Source: Leptospira sp. WS60.C2 (lineage in GTDB: Bacteria; Spirochaetota; Leptospiria; Leptospirales; Leptospiraceae). Taken from it: a DNA stretch of 64,000 nucleotides. Positions 43,389 to 53,204 of the stretch are shown here, piece after piece; position 1 is the first letter of the stretch, and the number at the start of each line of letters is the position of its first letter. Under the pieces are notes generated by a model. It was not told where the DNA came from, did no database searches, and was given only the letters and a program-made list of their open reading frames with translations. Both the position numbers and the translations under genes were made by a program. The stretch is taken from NCBI RefSeq assembly GCF_040833955.1, contig NZ_CP162133.1, forward strand, positions 2,921,501 to 2,985,500. Direction: 5' to 3'.

Positions 43389-44981
43389 TTACGCTACTGG
43401 ACCGTATTGGCTGTAATCAAATTCCTTGGAACCAGTGAGGTATTTTTTGTAGTTCTCAATGAATTGTTTTGCAAGGTCTAAAGCTGTTTTGTCGTATTCT
43501 TCTTTGTTTTCCCAAGCGTTACGAGGGTTTAGGATATGAGAATCCACACCGTTCACGGATTTAGGGAAAGACACTTGGAAGACTGGGTGTTTTTCAAACT
43601 CGGATTTTTCAATGTTTCCGTTGAGGATTTCATTGATGATTTGGCGAGTGGCAGGAAGATTCATTCGTTTTCCAACACCATACTTTCCACCGACAAGACC
43701 TGTGTTGATGAGGTATGCATTTACTTTGTGTTTTTTCATTTTTTCACCAAGTAGTTTTGCATAGTATGTTGGGTGAAGAGTCATAAACGCCTGACCAAAA
43801 CAAGCAGAGAATGTTGCTTGTGGTTCTTTTACACCGCGCTCAGTTCCTGCAACCTTTGCTGTGTAACCAGAAAGGAAGTGGTACATCGCTTGTTCGATGG
43901 AAAGTTTGGACACGGCAGGAAGCACACCGTAAGCATCGTAAGTCAGGAAGATCACAGTGTTTGGGTGACCTGCTTTGGATCCTGGTTGGATGTTGTCGAT
44001 GTGAAAGATTGGATACGAAACACGAGTGTTTTCTGTTTTCGCAGCAGAAGAGTAATCTACTTTTTTAGTTGTTGGATCGAAGACTACGTTTTCGAGAAGG
44101 GCATCACGACGGATCGCTGCATAGATTTCTGGTTCTGTTTTTGGATCTAAGTTGATGGTTTTTGCGTAACAACCACCTTCAATGTTGAAAATTCCATTGT
44201 CGTCCCAACCATGTTCATCATCACCGATGAGTTTACGATTTGGGTCTGTGGAAAGAGTTGTTTTTCCTGTTCCAGATAAACCAAAGAAAAGAGCGCTATC
44301 TCCATCTTTACCCACGTTGGCAGAGCAGTGCATTGTGAGAACGTTTTTGAGTGGAAGGTAGTAGTTCATGACAGAGAAAATCCCTTTTTTCATTTCCCCA
44401 CCGTATTCTGTTCCACCGATGATACAGATTTTTTTTGCTAAGTGAAAGATCACAAACACTTCAGAATTGAGGCCGTGTTCTTTGTATTTTGCGTTTTTGT
44501 AACCAGAAGCGTTGATGATCGTAAACTCTGGGTTGAGTTTTGCGAGTTCTTCTTTGGTTGGGCGAAGGAACATGTTGGTGCAAAAGTGGTGTTGCCAAGC
44601 TCTTTCAGTCACTACACGGAGAGAGATGCGTGTGTCATCGTTGGTTCCTGCGTGGCCATCAAATACGTATAATTTCTTGTTATCGAGGAATTTTGTGACT
44701 TCAGCGTAGAGTTCATTGAAAATGGCTTCGGAAACCTTTGTGTTCACAGGTCCCCACCAAATGTTGCCAGTTGAGGAAGGCTCATCTACAAAGTATTTGT
44801 CCTTTGGAGAACGGCCCGTAAAAATTCCTGTATCCACCATCATCGTTCCATTATCAGAAGTAACACCTTCTTTGTTATTCAATTCGTGCTGGTAAATTTC
44901 TTCGTATGATAAGTTATGGAAGACTTCGGACGGTTTTAGGCCGAGTTCAGCAAGGCCTTTTAGATTAGTAGATACTGACAT
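43389..44981 (-). CDS. pckA: Phosphoenolpyruvate carboxykinase (ATP)
   Basis: The 530-residue PckA turns oxaloacetate and ATP into PEP and CO2, the first step of gluconeogenesis. Signatures are [14 protein letters not shown] near the start, the kinase-1a loop [11 protein letters not shown] (about 233-243), [22 protein letters not shown] and [15 protein letters not shown]. The length is normal. GAGGAGAG precedes the ATG. It is divergent from glgA over 70 bp, a fitting partner for an organism that lives on fatty acids and must build sugars. Confidence 0.97.
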   Translation of the reverse strand: MSVSTNLKGLAELGLKPSEVFHNLSYEEIYQHELNNKEGVTSDNGTMMVDTGIFTGRSPKDKYFVDEPSSTGNIWWGPVNTKVSEAIFNELYAEVTKFLDNKKLYVFDGHAGTNDDTRISLRVVTERAWQHHFCTNMFLRPTKEELAKLNPEFTIINASGYKNAKYKEHGLNSEVFVIFHLAKKICIIGGTEYGGEMKKGIFSVMNYYLPLKNVLTMHCSANVGKDGDSALFFGLSGTGKTTLSTDPNRKLIGDDEHGWDDNGIFNIEGGCYAKTINLDPKTEPEIYAAIRRDALLENVVFDPTTKKVDYSSAAKTENTRVSYPIFHIDNIQPGSKAGHPNTVIFLTYDAYGVLPAVSKLSIEQAMYHFLSGYTAKVAGTERGVKEPQATFSACFGQAFMTLHPTYYAKLLGEKMKKHKVNAYLINTGLVGGKYGVGKRMNLPATRQIINEILNGNIEKSEFEKHPVFQVSFPKSVNGVDSHILNPRNAWENKEEYDKTALDLAKQFIENYKKYLTGSKEFDYSQYGPVA

Positions 44982-45051
44982 GGATCTCTCCTCGATTTCA
45001 CTTTGTGTTTTTCTAGCTTCTTACTTTGCGAGTCGGTGTCAATAACAGAAA

Positions 45052-46482
45052 ATGAAGATTCTCCACGCATCTGCAGAATATTTTCCCTACATCAAAATGG
45101 GGGGACTTGCCGACATGCTCGCCTCACTCACCAAAGAACAGGCAAAGACAGAAGAAGTTTATGTCGCATTGCCCCTGATTGGAACGATGGGAAAAGAGCC
45201 AAAGTGGACGGGAAAGGAATACAAGGCAATCCTTCCGGAAGATGCCAATGAAACCACGATGGCAGTTTCCCTTCTTTCCTCGGCAAAGTTTTTAGAGGCA
45301 GAAGAATCAGATGTAAAATTGTACTTTTTTGATTCCGAGCTCTTTCGACACCTTCCCTCCATCTATGGACAAGCAGAGGAACACTATCGATTTGCCATTT
45401 TCTCTTATGCTTGTTATGCGCTAAGCCAAATTCTGAAAGCAGAAGTCTTTCATGCCCACGATTGGCACACAGCCTTGTCACTTGCCTTACAAAAAAATTC
45501 ACCCAAGATCATCCCTTCCCTCTTTACCATCCACAACCTAGCCTACCAAGGAGATCATCCGCATTGGATGACCGGTTTTTTAAAAGAAGATCCCTTTCGA
45601 TTGGTCACAAGTCCATTTGACCACAATGAAAAATGCAATTATATGAAGGCAGGGATTTTGTCTGCAGGGCAAATCACAACTGTAAGCCCTGGTTACAGAG
45701 AAGAAACATTGAGGGAACCTAATGGCTTTGGGTTGAGTTATGTTCTAAACAAACGTGGGAATGATTATACTGGGATCTTAAACGGGATCGATGCCGAGGA
45801 ATGGAACCCAGATTCGGACGAACGAATTTTCCAAACGTACTCAGTGAAACATTGGAAAGAAGGGAAACGAAAAAACAAAGAACTCCTCTTCCAAGAAATT
45901 GGTAGACCCCATTTGCCTTTGGATGTTCCTCTCATTGGACTCATTGGTCGGCTCACCTACCAAAAAGGATTCCCCACATTTTTACAGGCATTTTTAGAAA
46001 GACGCCACCTTCCACATCGTTATGTGGTCCTCGGATCGGGAGACACAGAAACAGAAAATGCCTTTTTTCATTTATCGGATGTGATGCCCGATGTGTTTTA
46101 TTTTTACCGAGGTTACAATGAATCTCTTGCTCACAAAATAGAAGCAGCGAGTGATTTTTTTCTTATGCCATCCCTCTTTGAACCTTGTGGTCTGAATCAA
46201 ATGTACAGCCATGCGTATGGAACCATTCCGATTGTATCGCGAGTCGGTGGGCTCAAAGATACTGTGGAAGAATCGTCTGACATACGTTTCAAAACGGGAA
46301 TTGTCTTTGAACCGAATGACGCGAGTTCGCTGGGGTATGCTTTGGAACGAGCAAAGGATCTTTATTTCTCTACAGAGATTGAATCCGTAGTGAAAAACAT
46401 GATGAATCTAGATTGGACTTGGACCAAACGCAAATTAGAGTATGATTCTGTTTATCAAAAAGCCATCGAACTTTTGAAATAA
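45052..46482 (+). CDS. glgA: Glycogen synthase (GT5)
   Basis: The 476-residue GT-B enzyme uses ADP- or UDP-glucose to extend alpha-1,4-glucan. The N-terminal loop reads KMGGLADMLASL (usual KxGGLGDV). HAHDWHTAL, TIHNLAYQG, ILNGIDAEEWNP and the C-domain SLFEPCGLNQMYSHAYGTIPIVSRVGGLKDTV (all classic) follow. The start MKILHASAEYFPY is typical. No other glg gene is adjacent. It is divergent from pckA. Confidence 0.93.
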   Translation: MKILHASAEYFPYIKMGGLADMLASLTKEQAKTEEVYVALPLIGTMGKEPKWTGKEYKAILPEDANETTMAVSLLSSAKFLEAEESDVKLYFFDSELFRHLPSIYGQAEEHYRFAIFSYACYALSQILKAEVFHAHDWHTALSLALQKNSPKIIPSLFTIHNLAYQGDHPHWMTGFLKEDPFRLVTSPFDHNEKCNYMKAGILSAGQITTVSPGYREETLREPNGFGLSYVLNKRGNDYTGILNGIDAEEWNPDSDERIFQTYSVKHWKEGKRKNKELLFQEIGRPHLPLDVPLIGLIGRLTYQKGFPTFLQAFLERRHLPHRYVVLGSGDTETENAFFHLSDVMPDVFYFYRGYNESLAHKIEAASDFFLMPSLFEPCGLNQMYSHAYGTIPIVSRVGGLKDTVEESSDIRFKTGIVFEPNDASSLGYALERAKDLYFSTEIESVVKNMMNLDWTWTKRKLEYDSVYQKAIELLK

Positions 46483-46496
46483 ATAATTTATTTTTC

Positions 46497-46514
46497 TGTG
46501 ATAAATCAATCACA
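46497..46514. promoter_or_regulatory. Inverted repeat upstream of the first NNPxDP lipoprotein
   Basis: TGTGATAAATCAATCACA is a perfect 6+6 inverted repeat between glgA and the next start. It could be an operator or a small hairpin after glgA. It is CRP-like, but its spacing (8 between TGTGA and TCACA) is not that of E. coli CRP. Confidence 0.3.
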
Positions 46515-46538
46515 TCTAAATGTTATTCAAAATAGACT

Positions 46539-48065
46539 ATGCATTCTATTTTTATCTTACTCCTTTCGTTCGCTTTTTGTTTTTCGACTTGTAAACTCAT
46601 ATTAAATAATCCAAGTGATCCGACTGCTGAAGATTTTTTCGAAACACAAGTGTTACGTGCCTTTTTGTTATCAGATCCTTGTTTGAATTTTCAAACCTGG
46701 AAACGTAACTATGGAACGGGCACAAATAAAACTACTGGATCTGATTTGATCCTTCTCTCCAACGGAGATTATTTGGTTTCTGGAGTTACGAGGCAATACA
46801 TCATTCCCGGTTCTCCTACAGGTGTCACAAATAATTTTGCTGGAACGAATGGAACAACCCTCAACACCTTTTTGATGCGGGTTTCCAAAGACAATGGAGA
46901 TATCGTTTGGGTGGATTATCTCGGGGAAGCCTCTTCGGAAAATTACTACAAACCTAATTTAAGAAAATATTCCAATGGAGAAATCTCAGTTGCATTGATC
47001 GTGACAGGGGCATCGCAGCCAAGCCCTCTGAATGCAAAATCTGGCATTGGTGTCCCTGCTTTATTTGTAAGTAGGGTTAGAGAGGATGGAACACGTGTTT
47101 GGTATACATACTTAGATTCTCCCAGTATTGGAGAAAGAGTGGTCTCAGCAATGGATGCAACGAACCGCTTACATGTGTTCGTCGAAATTCTAGCAGCAAA
47201 TGGACATGCTTCATTTGTAGATGGACCAGCCATCCTCAATTCTACTTTGGGAGGTGGTTCAGACACAGACACAATTCACCTAGCTGTGAATGAAAATGGG
47301 TTTATGATTTTCCAAAGGTATCTCACCAGTTCCGGCTCTGATGATGTCTATGGTGCTGAAGCAAATGGAAATGGTCTTTTTATTATAGGAAATTCGACAC
47401 AAAACATTGATGGAACGGTTTCTCACCCAGATGTAGGTTTACCTGTTCCGTTTCTCATCCAACCGAATGAACTGGATGGAACCATTATTTGGTCAAGATA
47501 CTTAGGAACCAATGCCGAAGGTGGTTATGGTGATCCGAATCGAATCTTATTAAAAGATGATCAGATTTTTTATCTAGGAGCAGCTCGAAATAGCTACGGG
47601 TCAAGAATCGTGGAACCACTCGTTGCAGCAGAAGGACTCTATAAACACTTTCTATTTTCTAAGTACAACACCAATGGAGACTTTTTATGGAATTCCTTCT
47701 TAGGCAGTAGTTCGGAAGGTATCGTAGAATTTTCAGATTCACGCCCGATGTTTCTATCATCTTCACAAGTGTTATTTCGGGCCCATAGTTCCACGACCAC
47801 AGGACGTTATAACTCCGTACCAAACACCTTCACAGACCAAGCCACAGGTGGTTATCCGATAGCAAATGTGTTTCTAAATCCGTTCACGGGAGAATTTGAT
47901 CGGTTTGATTACCAATCCAATTTGGCCTCACCTACTCAAGAAAAGACAGAAGTGATGAGAGAAGTCTGTAATGGAAAACTTGTGAGACTCAATTACACGA
48001 AATTTACAACGGCAAACTTTCCTGAAAACACACAAATCTCCATTGAGAATGTGACTTTGCCCTAA
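46539..48065 (+). CDS. NNPxDP-family beta-propeller lipoprotein 1
   Basis: The 508-residue lipoprotein has signal lipobox FSTC (Cys18) and the family start CKLILNNPSDPTAEDFFETQVLRAFLL. The mature part holds repeats of an SBBP/propeller style: DLILLSNGDYLVSGVT, TFLMRVSKDNGDIVWVDYLG, ALFVSRVREDGTRVWYTYL, HFLFSKYNTNGDFLWNSFLG. It ends with a conserved CNGKLVRL. It is probably displayed on the cell surface or in the periplasm; the ligand is unknown. Paralogues lie at 48.3 and 56.5 kb. No ribosome site is evident before the ATG. Confidence 0.7.
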   Translation: MHSIFILLLSFAFCFSTCKLILNNPSDPTAEDFFETQVLRAFLLSDPCLNFQTWKRNYGTGTNKTTGSDLILLSNGDYLVSGVTRQYIIPGSPTGVTNNFAGTNGTTLNTFLMRVSKDNGDIVWVDYLGEASSENYYKPNLRKYSNGEISVALIVTGASQPSPLNAKSGIGVPALFVSRVREDGTRVWYTYLDSPSIGERVVSAMDATNRLHVFVEILAANGHASFVDGPAILNSTLGGGSDTDTIHLAVNENGFMIFQRYLTSSGSDDVYGAEANGNGLFIIGNSTQNIDGTVSHPDVGLPVPFLIQPNELDGTIIWSRYLGTNAEGGYGDPNRILLKDDQIFYLGAARNSYGSRIVEPLVAAEGLYKHFLFSKYNTNGDFLWNSFLGSSSEGIVEFSDSRPMFLSSSQVLFRAHSSTTTGRYNSVPNTFTDQATGGYPIANVFLNPFTGEFDRFDYQSNLASPTQEKTEVMREVCNGKLVRLNYTKFTTANFPENTQISIENVTLP

Positions 48066-48159
48066 ATGATAAAGTGAGGGCGCCTTGAATGGAAATCCAA
48101 TCAAAGCTCCTTTACAGTCACGTTCGTACCTTCGCTCGTATCATTTCTAAAATCATGTA

Positions 48160-48185
48160 GCGAAAACCACTTGTGGTTTTTACGC
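48160..48185. terminator. Hairpin between lipoprotein paralogues
   Basis: AAAACCAC-TT-GTGGTTTT forms an 8-bp stem (extended by GCG/CGC at its base) with T's on its 3' side, in the 248-bp gap after the first lipoprotein gene. A second small palindrome (GAAACTAAGTTTC) follows at about 48190-48202. A terminator is the simplest reading; the rest of the gap shows no gene. Confidence 0.55.
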
Positions 48186-48313
48186 ATTAGAAACTAAGTT
48201 TCCTCTCTTGTAAAAGACAAATCGCTTGTGATTCTAGTGATATTCTGATTCTAATTAGCAAAATAGAAATTTAGCGGATGCCAATGGCACTTTCATTGGT
48301 ATCAAAATGAGCC

Positions 48314-49915
48314 ATGACAAAAAACTTCACTCAACATAACGTATTTTCGATTCTTTTTGTTTGCATCATTTCGATCTTTTCTTTGCAAAATTGTAAATTG
48401 ATTTTAAACAACCCAAGCGATCCTGCTTCCAGAAGTTATTTTGAAACGGCACTTTGGAATGCCTATTTAGGAACTTTATGTGATCCGAATGTGAGAGGGA
48501 GTGTGCGTTTGGGGAGTGGAAATTATTTTATATATCCATATTCACTCGAATTACTGAAAAACGGAAATTTGGCGGTGACTGCAGGTGTATTTGAAGATGT
48601 TACTTGGAATGGAAAAACGGGAGGCATTCAGTATTCTTACGCCGGTACACCCGGAACGGATGTAAATGTAATAGTATTCATTGTGAATGGAAGGACATTT
48701 GAAATTGAATGGTTAGATTATTTAGGACCTACATCAGTTAATTCAGATGATTCCAATATTGCCCGTATCTCCGAAATGTCAAATGGAGATATCATTGTTT
48801 ATACCAATGTCAATGGAACGGAACAAGGAACACCAATCTCTACCAAAGCAAACACTGATGCTTTTCTGGTAGCAAGATACAATCCTAAAGGGAATCGTAT
48901 TTGGCATACTTATCTGGATTTACCAGTGAACTCATTTCGTTTAGATCAGTTTGCGATGGTAGTAGATAACACTGACTTTATTCATTTATTTTTTATTCAC
49001 AACACAGTTAATGCCAATACTCCTGACACGACAGGATTTTTAGAATTTCCTTCAGTAAAAGTTGCTTCTGATGGAACAAACGCAGGACAACAAGAAATTG
49101 GATGGGCGATTTTAAATGCAGATGGTACTCCATCATCCCAAACCTATTTACCTTCTAGTGGAAGTATGGATCTATCAATCGCTCTATTAGGACCAAATCG
49201 GAATATCTTTCTTGGAGGTTCAGCTCTTGATAACTTCATTGGATTTCCAGGACATCCTTTGCCTAGTTTCACACGCATCATGCTGGCAAACTTGTCGATT
49301 AACACTCATTCTATTTTAAATGCAGTTTACCCTGGAAATTCCGATTCTTCTTTCAATCTTGGAGAGATAAATTCGTTGGAAGGTGGAACAGACGGAATTT
49401 ATGCTTCTGGAAATTCTGCAGGTGGATTTGGAAGCCCGTTTCATCCTTATCAATTTTTTCCAACGGGAAATTTTCGAAACCATATATTCCTTAAATTTGA
49501 CTGGAATGGAAATTTGATTTGGAATCAATTTGTTGGTTCAACAACAACGAATGTTTTAGATTTCTCTCCAAAAAGTACGTATATTCCGTTCTTTGACGAA
49601 TTTAGAGGAAATATTCTATCTCCTTTTAATGGTACCAGGTTCACTGGACTTGATGATGTGAGTTATGGAAACGGAATCAATGAATTACAAGATGTGACAT
49701 TCCGCTTGCGAGGTGGGGATGGTCGAATCAAATCAGTTTACTATGAAACCAATGTCCCCGTAACTCCACCCAATCCAAGCATCTTAGTCGATTACAATAG
49801 CCAATTTAAAAATGTTTGTAATGGTAGGATTGTCAATCTGAAACGATATCTAAACTATCCAGCAGAAGAAGGATTCCTAGAAGTATCCACTCGACCCGCA
49901 AGTGAGGAACCGTAG
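48314..49915 (+). CDS. NNPxDP-family beta-propeller lipoprotein 2
   Basis: This 533-residue paralogue of the previous lipoprotein has lipobox SLQNC (Cys27) and start CKLILNNPSDPASRSYFETALWNAYLG. Propeller-like repeats are again visible (LELLKNGNLAVTAGVF, FEIEWLDYLG, FLVARYNPKGNRIWHTYL, HIFLKFDWNGNLIWNQFVG), with the late CNGRIVNL element. Identity to paralogue 1 outside the motifs is modest, so the duplication is old. Function is unknown. Confidence 0.7.
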   Translation: MTKNFTQHNVFSILFVCIISIFSLQNCKLILNNPSDPASRSYFETALWNAYLGTLCDPNVRGSVRLGSGNYFIYPYSLELLKNGNLAVTAGVFEDVTWNGKTGGIQYSYAGTPGTDVNVIVFIVNGRTFEIEWLDYLGPTSVNSDDSNIARISEMSNGDIIVYTNVNGTEQGTPISTKANTDAFLVARYNPKGNRIWHTYLDLPVNSFRLDQFAMVVDNTDFIHLFFIHNTVNANTPDTTGFLEFPSVKVASDGTNAGQQEIGWAILNADGTPSSQTYLPSSGSMDLSIALLGPNRNIFLGGSALDNFIGFPGHPLPSFTRIMLANLSINTHSILNAVYPGNSDSSFNLGEINSLEGGTDGIYASGNSAGGFGSPFHPYQFFPTGNFRNHIFLKFDWNGNLIWNQFVGSTTTNVLDFSPKSTYIPFFDEFRGNILSPFNGTRFTGLDDVSYGNGINELQDVTFRLRGGDGRIKSVYYETNVPVTPPNPSILVDYNSQFKNVCNGRIVNLKRYLNYPAEEGFLEVSTRPASEEP

Positions 49916-49942
49916 TGATTCATCCGCATTGCTTGAGATTTT

Positions 49943-51745
49943 TCACCAACTAATGTTTGCTTTACGGCCAATAGACCCAGCGGATCCAGTTCCTGTTACT
50001 GCGCCGGAATATCCTTCATTGCCTAAATTATATTCAGAGTTGCTAAATGTATATGAATTGCCGTTCAAAGAATATACTCCGATCGAATGACCACCATTCC
50101 CAGAAAATGAATTCCTGGCTGATCCACCATTACCGGCGTTTCCTGTTTGAAAGGCATTTTGATTGGCAGAAAAGGATGTAACTGACTGTAACACGAGAGC
50201 CACAGATGACCCACCTGCCCCAGCACTTCCATCGCCTCCGTCTCCACCTTTTCCTCCTGGAGCGCCATCTCCACCTTTACCAACTTCACCTATGCCAGTG
50301 CTTGCACCCGTTCCCTTGAGACCCCCAGCACCACCTTCTCCTCCGTTTCCAGCGATTCCCCCATTACCTGCGTTTCCTGCAACAAATCGAGACGAAATCA
50401 ATGTAACTTCATTGATGCTGCGTAAAACGACTGCAAAACTAGAAGCTCCGCCTTGACTACCCGTACCTTTTGTACCCTTACTTCCTGCAGCACCGCCACC
50501 TCCACCGCCATTACCTGTTCCATTCGCACAAAAAGTACACGCTTGACCGCCACCACCTCCGCCTCCACTTCCAGGTGTTCCATTCGTGCCATCTTCTCCA
50601 TCGTATCCATTGAGAGCATTGTAATAAGGAGAAAAAGTTCCTATAGGATTGGATTGGACTAGTCCAGAATTTCCAGAATTACCATTTTCCACTTCACAAC
50701 TAGGTGCTAGGCCAGGGTTTAAAACATAGTTAACAGTATTATTGATTGGTCCGCCTAACCCACCACATGGACCGAGTCCACTGATGCCATTTTCAGCACC
50801 TTTCCCGCCGCGACCTCCAGAATAGCCATTTAAAGCAGAAATAGAAGGATGTAATCCACCAGCACCACCTAAGGCATTAACACTGGCACTATCATTACTC
50901 CCATTTAAACCGTTCCCTCCATTACCTCCCGCCACTCCATTTGCTCCATTGGTGCCATCTGCCCCTGAGGCAGCATTTCCTGCTCTTACTTCCGAATTAG
51001 CAATTGTTAGTTTTGACAAACCCGTAATCAAAATACCAATGCTTGAACCAGGGTTTGTATCTTTTAGTTGTGGAACAGACCCAGCTACAAGAATTACATT
51101 TTTAATGGTTAATTTTGCAGTTCCACTTGTGACAAAGATTCCATACGAACTTTCGTTTGGGGATGTTGGATTTTTAGATCTCATGTCAAAACCAGAGATT
51201 TCGACATCTCCATTCAAATTTGAAAACATAATTCCAATACGATTCATTTTCCATTTTGTTGGATTCTGAATTTCATCTCGCACCCAAGAATTACTATAAC
51301 CACCAAGGATACTGACGCCAGATTTTCCAAGCAAAGTAACGTTTTCTTCGTTATAGGAATTCCCACCCGATCGATACGTAACACAAATCGCATTTCCTGC
51401 AGAGGCAAGTTCCATCGCTTTCTGAATTGTTTGCAATGGGGAAACTTTTGTTCCTGAATTCGAATCATTTCCAGAATCGCCATTCACATAAAAAGCATCT
51501 GTTCCTAAAACACAGGCATCCGAAGATGGTGCTGGAGGTGTCGGAGTAGAATCCAAAGGCGGAATCGGAGGATCTGTAGGATTCGAAGGAAGATTTGTAT
51601 CGTTTGACAACGAATTTGATCCAAAGACTGCTAAAATACCAATCAAAGCCGATGGACTTTTCGAAGTAGAGGGATTACAAGTAGCAAAGAGAGCAAGACT
51701 GGCGACCAATACAAATTGGCACATATACAAGTAAATTTTCATCAT
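49943..51745 (-). CDS. Gly-rich lipoprotein with DUF1565-like parallel beta-helix
   Basis: The 600-residue protein has lipobox LFATC (about Cys23), a Pro/Thr-rich spacer (about 50-75), then FYVNGDSGNDSNSGTKVSPLQTIQKAM, the DUF1565 signature of right-handed beta-helix proteins. Beta-helix rungs (about 120-250) alternate with Gly/Asn-rich blocks of GGxGGxG type (about 255-560). The Gly blocks resemble PE_PGRS-like or turn-rich surface sequences. It is probably exported to the surface; the ligand is unknown. It is convergent with lipoprotein 2. Confidence 0.7.
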   Translation of the reverse strand: MMKIYLYMCQFVLVASLALFATCNPSTSKSPSALIGILAVFGSNSLSNDTNLPSNPTDPPIPPLDSTPTPPAPSSDACVLGTDAFYVNGDSGNDSNSGTKVSPLQTIQKAMELASAGNAICVTYRSGGNSYNEENVTLLGKSGVSILGGYSNSWVRDEIQNPTKWKMNRIGIMFSNLNGDVEISGFDMRSKNPTSPNESSYGIFVTSGTAKLTIKNVILVAGSVPQLKDTNPGSSIGILITGLSKLTIANSEVRAGNAASGADGTNGANGVAGGNGGNGLNGSNDSASVNALGGAGGLHPSISALNGYSGGRGGKGAENGISGLGPCGGLGGPINNTVNYVLNPGLAPSCEVENGNSGNSGLVQSNPIGTFSPYYNALNGYDGEDGTNGTPGSGGGGGGGQACTFCANGTGNGGGGGGAAGSKGTKGTGSQGGASSFAVVLRSINEVTLISSRFVAGNAGNGGIAGNGGEGGAGGLKGTGASTGIGEVGKGGDGAPGGKGGDGGDGSAGAGGSSVALVLQSVTSFSANQNAFQTGNAGNGGSARNSFSGNGGHSIGVYSLNGNSYTFSNSEYNLGNEGYSGAVTGTGSAGSIGRKANISW

Positions 51746-51963
51746 TCATTTTCACTTTAAGTTAGTTTCTATAGGTATAAGTGAAGAGAATCATCTATCT
51801 TTCCAGAATATTTTAAAACACGATTTGTTCCCAAACCGCTAGTTCTGTTGCGGAGTCGCAGTTTCCACCAGAATGGACGGTTTTTTAGAATTTTTTTTCC
51901 AAAATTTGTCACAAAGCAAAAATCCGTTGTCACAAGTAAGAAAAGAATCTTTAGGAGGATTCA

Positions 51964-52341
51964 ATGAAACTCACTTCCCTCATACTGACTGGATTTGTCG
52001 CCATAGAACATGTGTTCATATTGGTACTGGAAATGTTTCTATGGAAAACTGATTTTGGAAGGAAGGTATTCCAACTCACTCCAGAAACAGCTGAGATCAC
52101 AGAAACATTGGCAAAAAATCAGGGGTTATACAACGGATTCTTAGCTGCTGGCTTATTTTGGGCACTTTTTTTCATCAAAGACCAAAACCAAAAATTTCAA
52201 ACCATTTTGTTTTTTCTCGTTTGTATTGTGATCGCTGGAATTTACGGATCGGCCACGGCTAAATTTTCGATTTTGTTTTCGCAAGGATTACCTGCATTTT
52301 TAGCATTAGCTATGCATTGGATGGCATATCAGAAACAATGA
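51964..52341 (+). CDS. DUF1304 family membrane protein
   Basis: This is a 125-residue, four-TM protein. The start IEHVFILVLEMFLWKTDFGRKVF and the later NQGLYNGFLAAGLFWAL and AGIYGSAT match DUF1304. Function is unknown. AGGAGG sits at ideal spacing. Its stop overlaps the sigma-factor start as ATGA, so it is translated together with that gene. Confidence 0.85.
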   Translation: MKLTSLILTGFVAIEHVFILVLEMFLWKTDFGRKVFQLTPETAEITETLAKNQGLYNGFLAAGLFWALFFIKDQNQKFQTILFFLVCIVIAGIYGSATAKFSILFSQGLPAFLALAMHWMAYQKQ

Positions 52342-53204
52342 TCGATGATCCCCATTTAGATCTTTTAGAGAGTTGTTTGCAAGGCAAACCAAAAGCGTTG
52401 GAAGAGTTGATACAATCCTTCCAACCAAAAGTTTTCTCTTTGGCACTTAAATTTTTATGGAACCCTGAAGATGCAGAGGATGCCACTCAAGAAATCTTAG
52501 TCAAGGTGATCACAAATCTCGGTGGTTTTAGAAAAGAAAGTAAACTCTCTACTTGGATTTATAAAATTGCAAATAACCATCTAATCAATGTTAAAAAATC
52601 TAAAATGGAATCATCGCAGATTCATTTCCGAAGGATACGCGAGGAATTGCACACGTCACAGTATGTGGAACAAAACCAAATCATGTCACCTTCGGAATTG
52701 AATTTAGAGTCAAATTCCAACACATCGAACATGATATTACATGTGCAAGTCGCTTGTACGTATGCTATGTTACAAAGTTTGAGTCGGAAATATAGAATGG
52801 CATATATATTAGGAGAAGTATTTTCAATCTCTAGCGAAGAAGGTGGTTATGTGATGGAAATCACACCAGATTCATATCGCCAGCTTTTATCAAGAGCACG
52901 AAACCAATTAGAACAATTTTTAGAAAAAGAATGTGGCTTAACCAAAAGTTCCAATCCATGTCATTGTAAAAATCGTATTCGTTATGCGTCGAAGGCGGGC
53001 AGAATTCGAGCTTATTTAAAACTTTCAGAACAGATGAAACAAGACGGAAGATGGAAAGAAATGAAACCATTATTGCCAGAGACAACCAAGATCAGAAAAG
53101 CGGCCGAAATCTTTCGAAGCCAACCAACATTTTTACCCAAAAAAAACCAACTCGAGAACATGAAGGAATTATTAAACAACTCGTTTCCATTCTCGACTAG
53201 GTGA
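52338..53204 (+). CDS. ECF-type sigma factor with C-terminal cysteine-rich extension
   Basis: The 288-residue protein begins at ATG 52338, which overlaps the DUF1304 stop. Region 2 is clear (LALKFLWNPEDAEDATQEILVKVI, STWIYKIANNHL, about 35-90). Region 4 is about 140-200 (LQSLSRKYRMAYILGEVF and YRQLLSRARNQLEQFLE). Then comes CGLTKSSNPCHCKNR, a C-x7-C-x-C motif (about 204-214) found in one ECF subgroup, and a helical tail of about 75 residues. No anti-sigma gene is adjacent; DUF1304 could take that place (speculative). Its 3' end overlaps the convergent AraC gene by 33 bp. Confidence 0.82.
   Translation: MIDDPHLDLLESCLQGKPKALEELIQSFQPKVFSLALKFLWNPEDAEDATQEILVKVITNLGGFRKESKLSTWIYKIANNHLINVKKSKMESSQIHFRRIREELHTSQYVEQNQIMSPSELNLESNSNTSNMILHVQVACTYAMLQSLSRKYRMAYILGEVFSISSEEGGYVMEITPDSYRQLLSRARNQLEQFLEKECGLTKSSNPCHCKNRIRYASKAGRIRAYLKLSEQMKQDGRWKEMKPLLPETTKIRKAAEIFRSQPTFLPKKNQLENMKELLNNSFPFSTR

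Noticed and set aside
46497..46514. CRP site before lipoprotein 1.
   Set aside because: Inverted repeat is perfect but the spacing differs from known CRP sites; kept only as an unspecified operator or hairpin.
50160..50960. Pro-rich opposite-strand frames across the Gly-rich lipoprotein.
   Set aside because: They are complements of Gly codons in the real gene on the minus strand.
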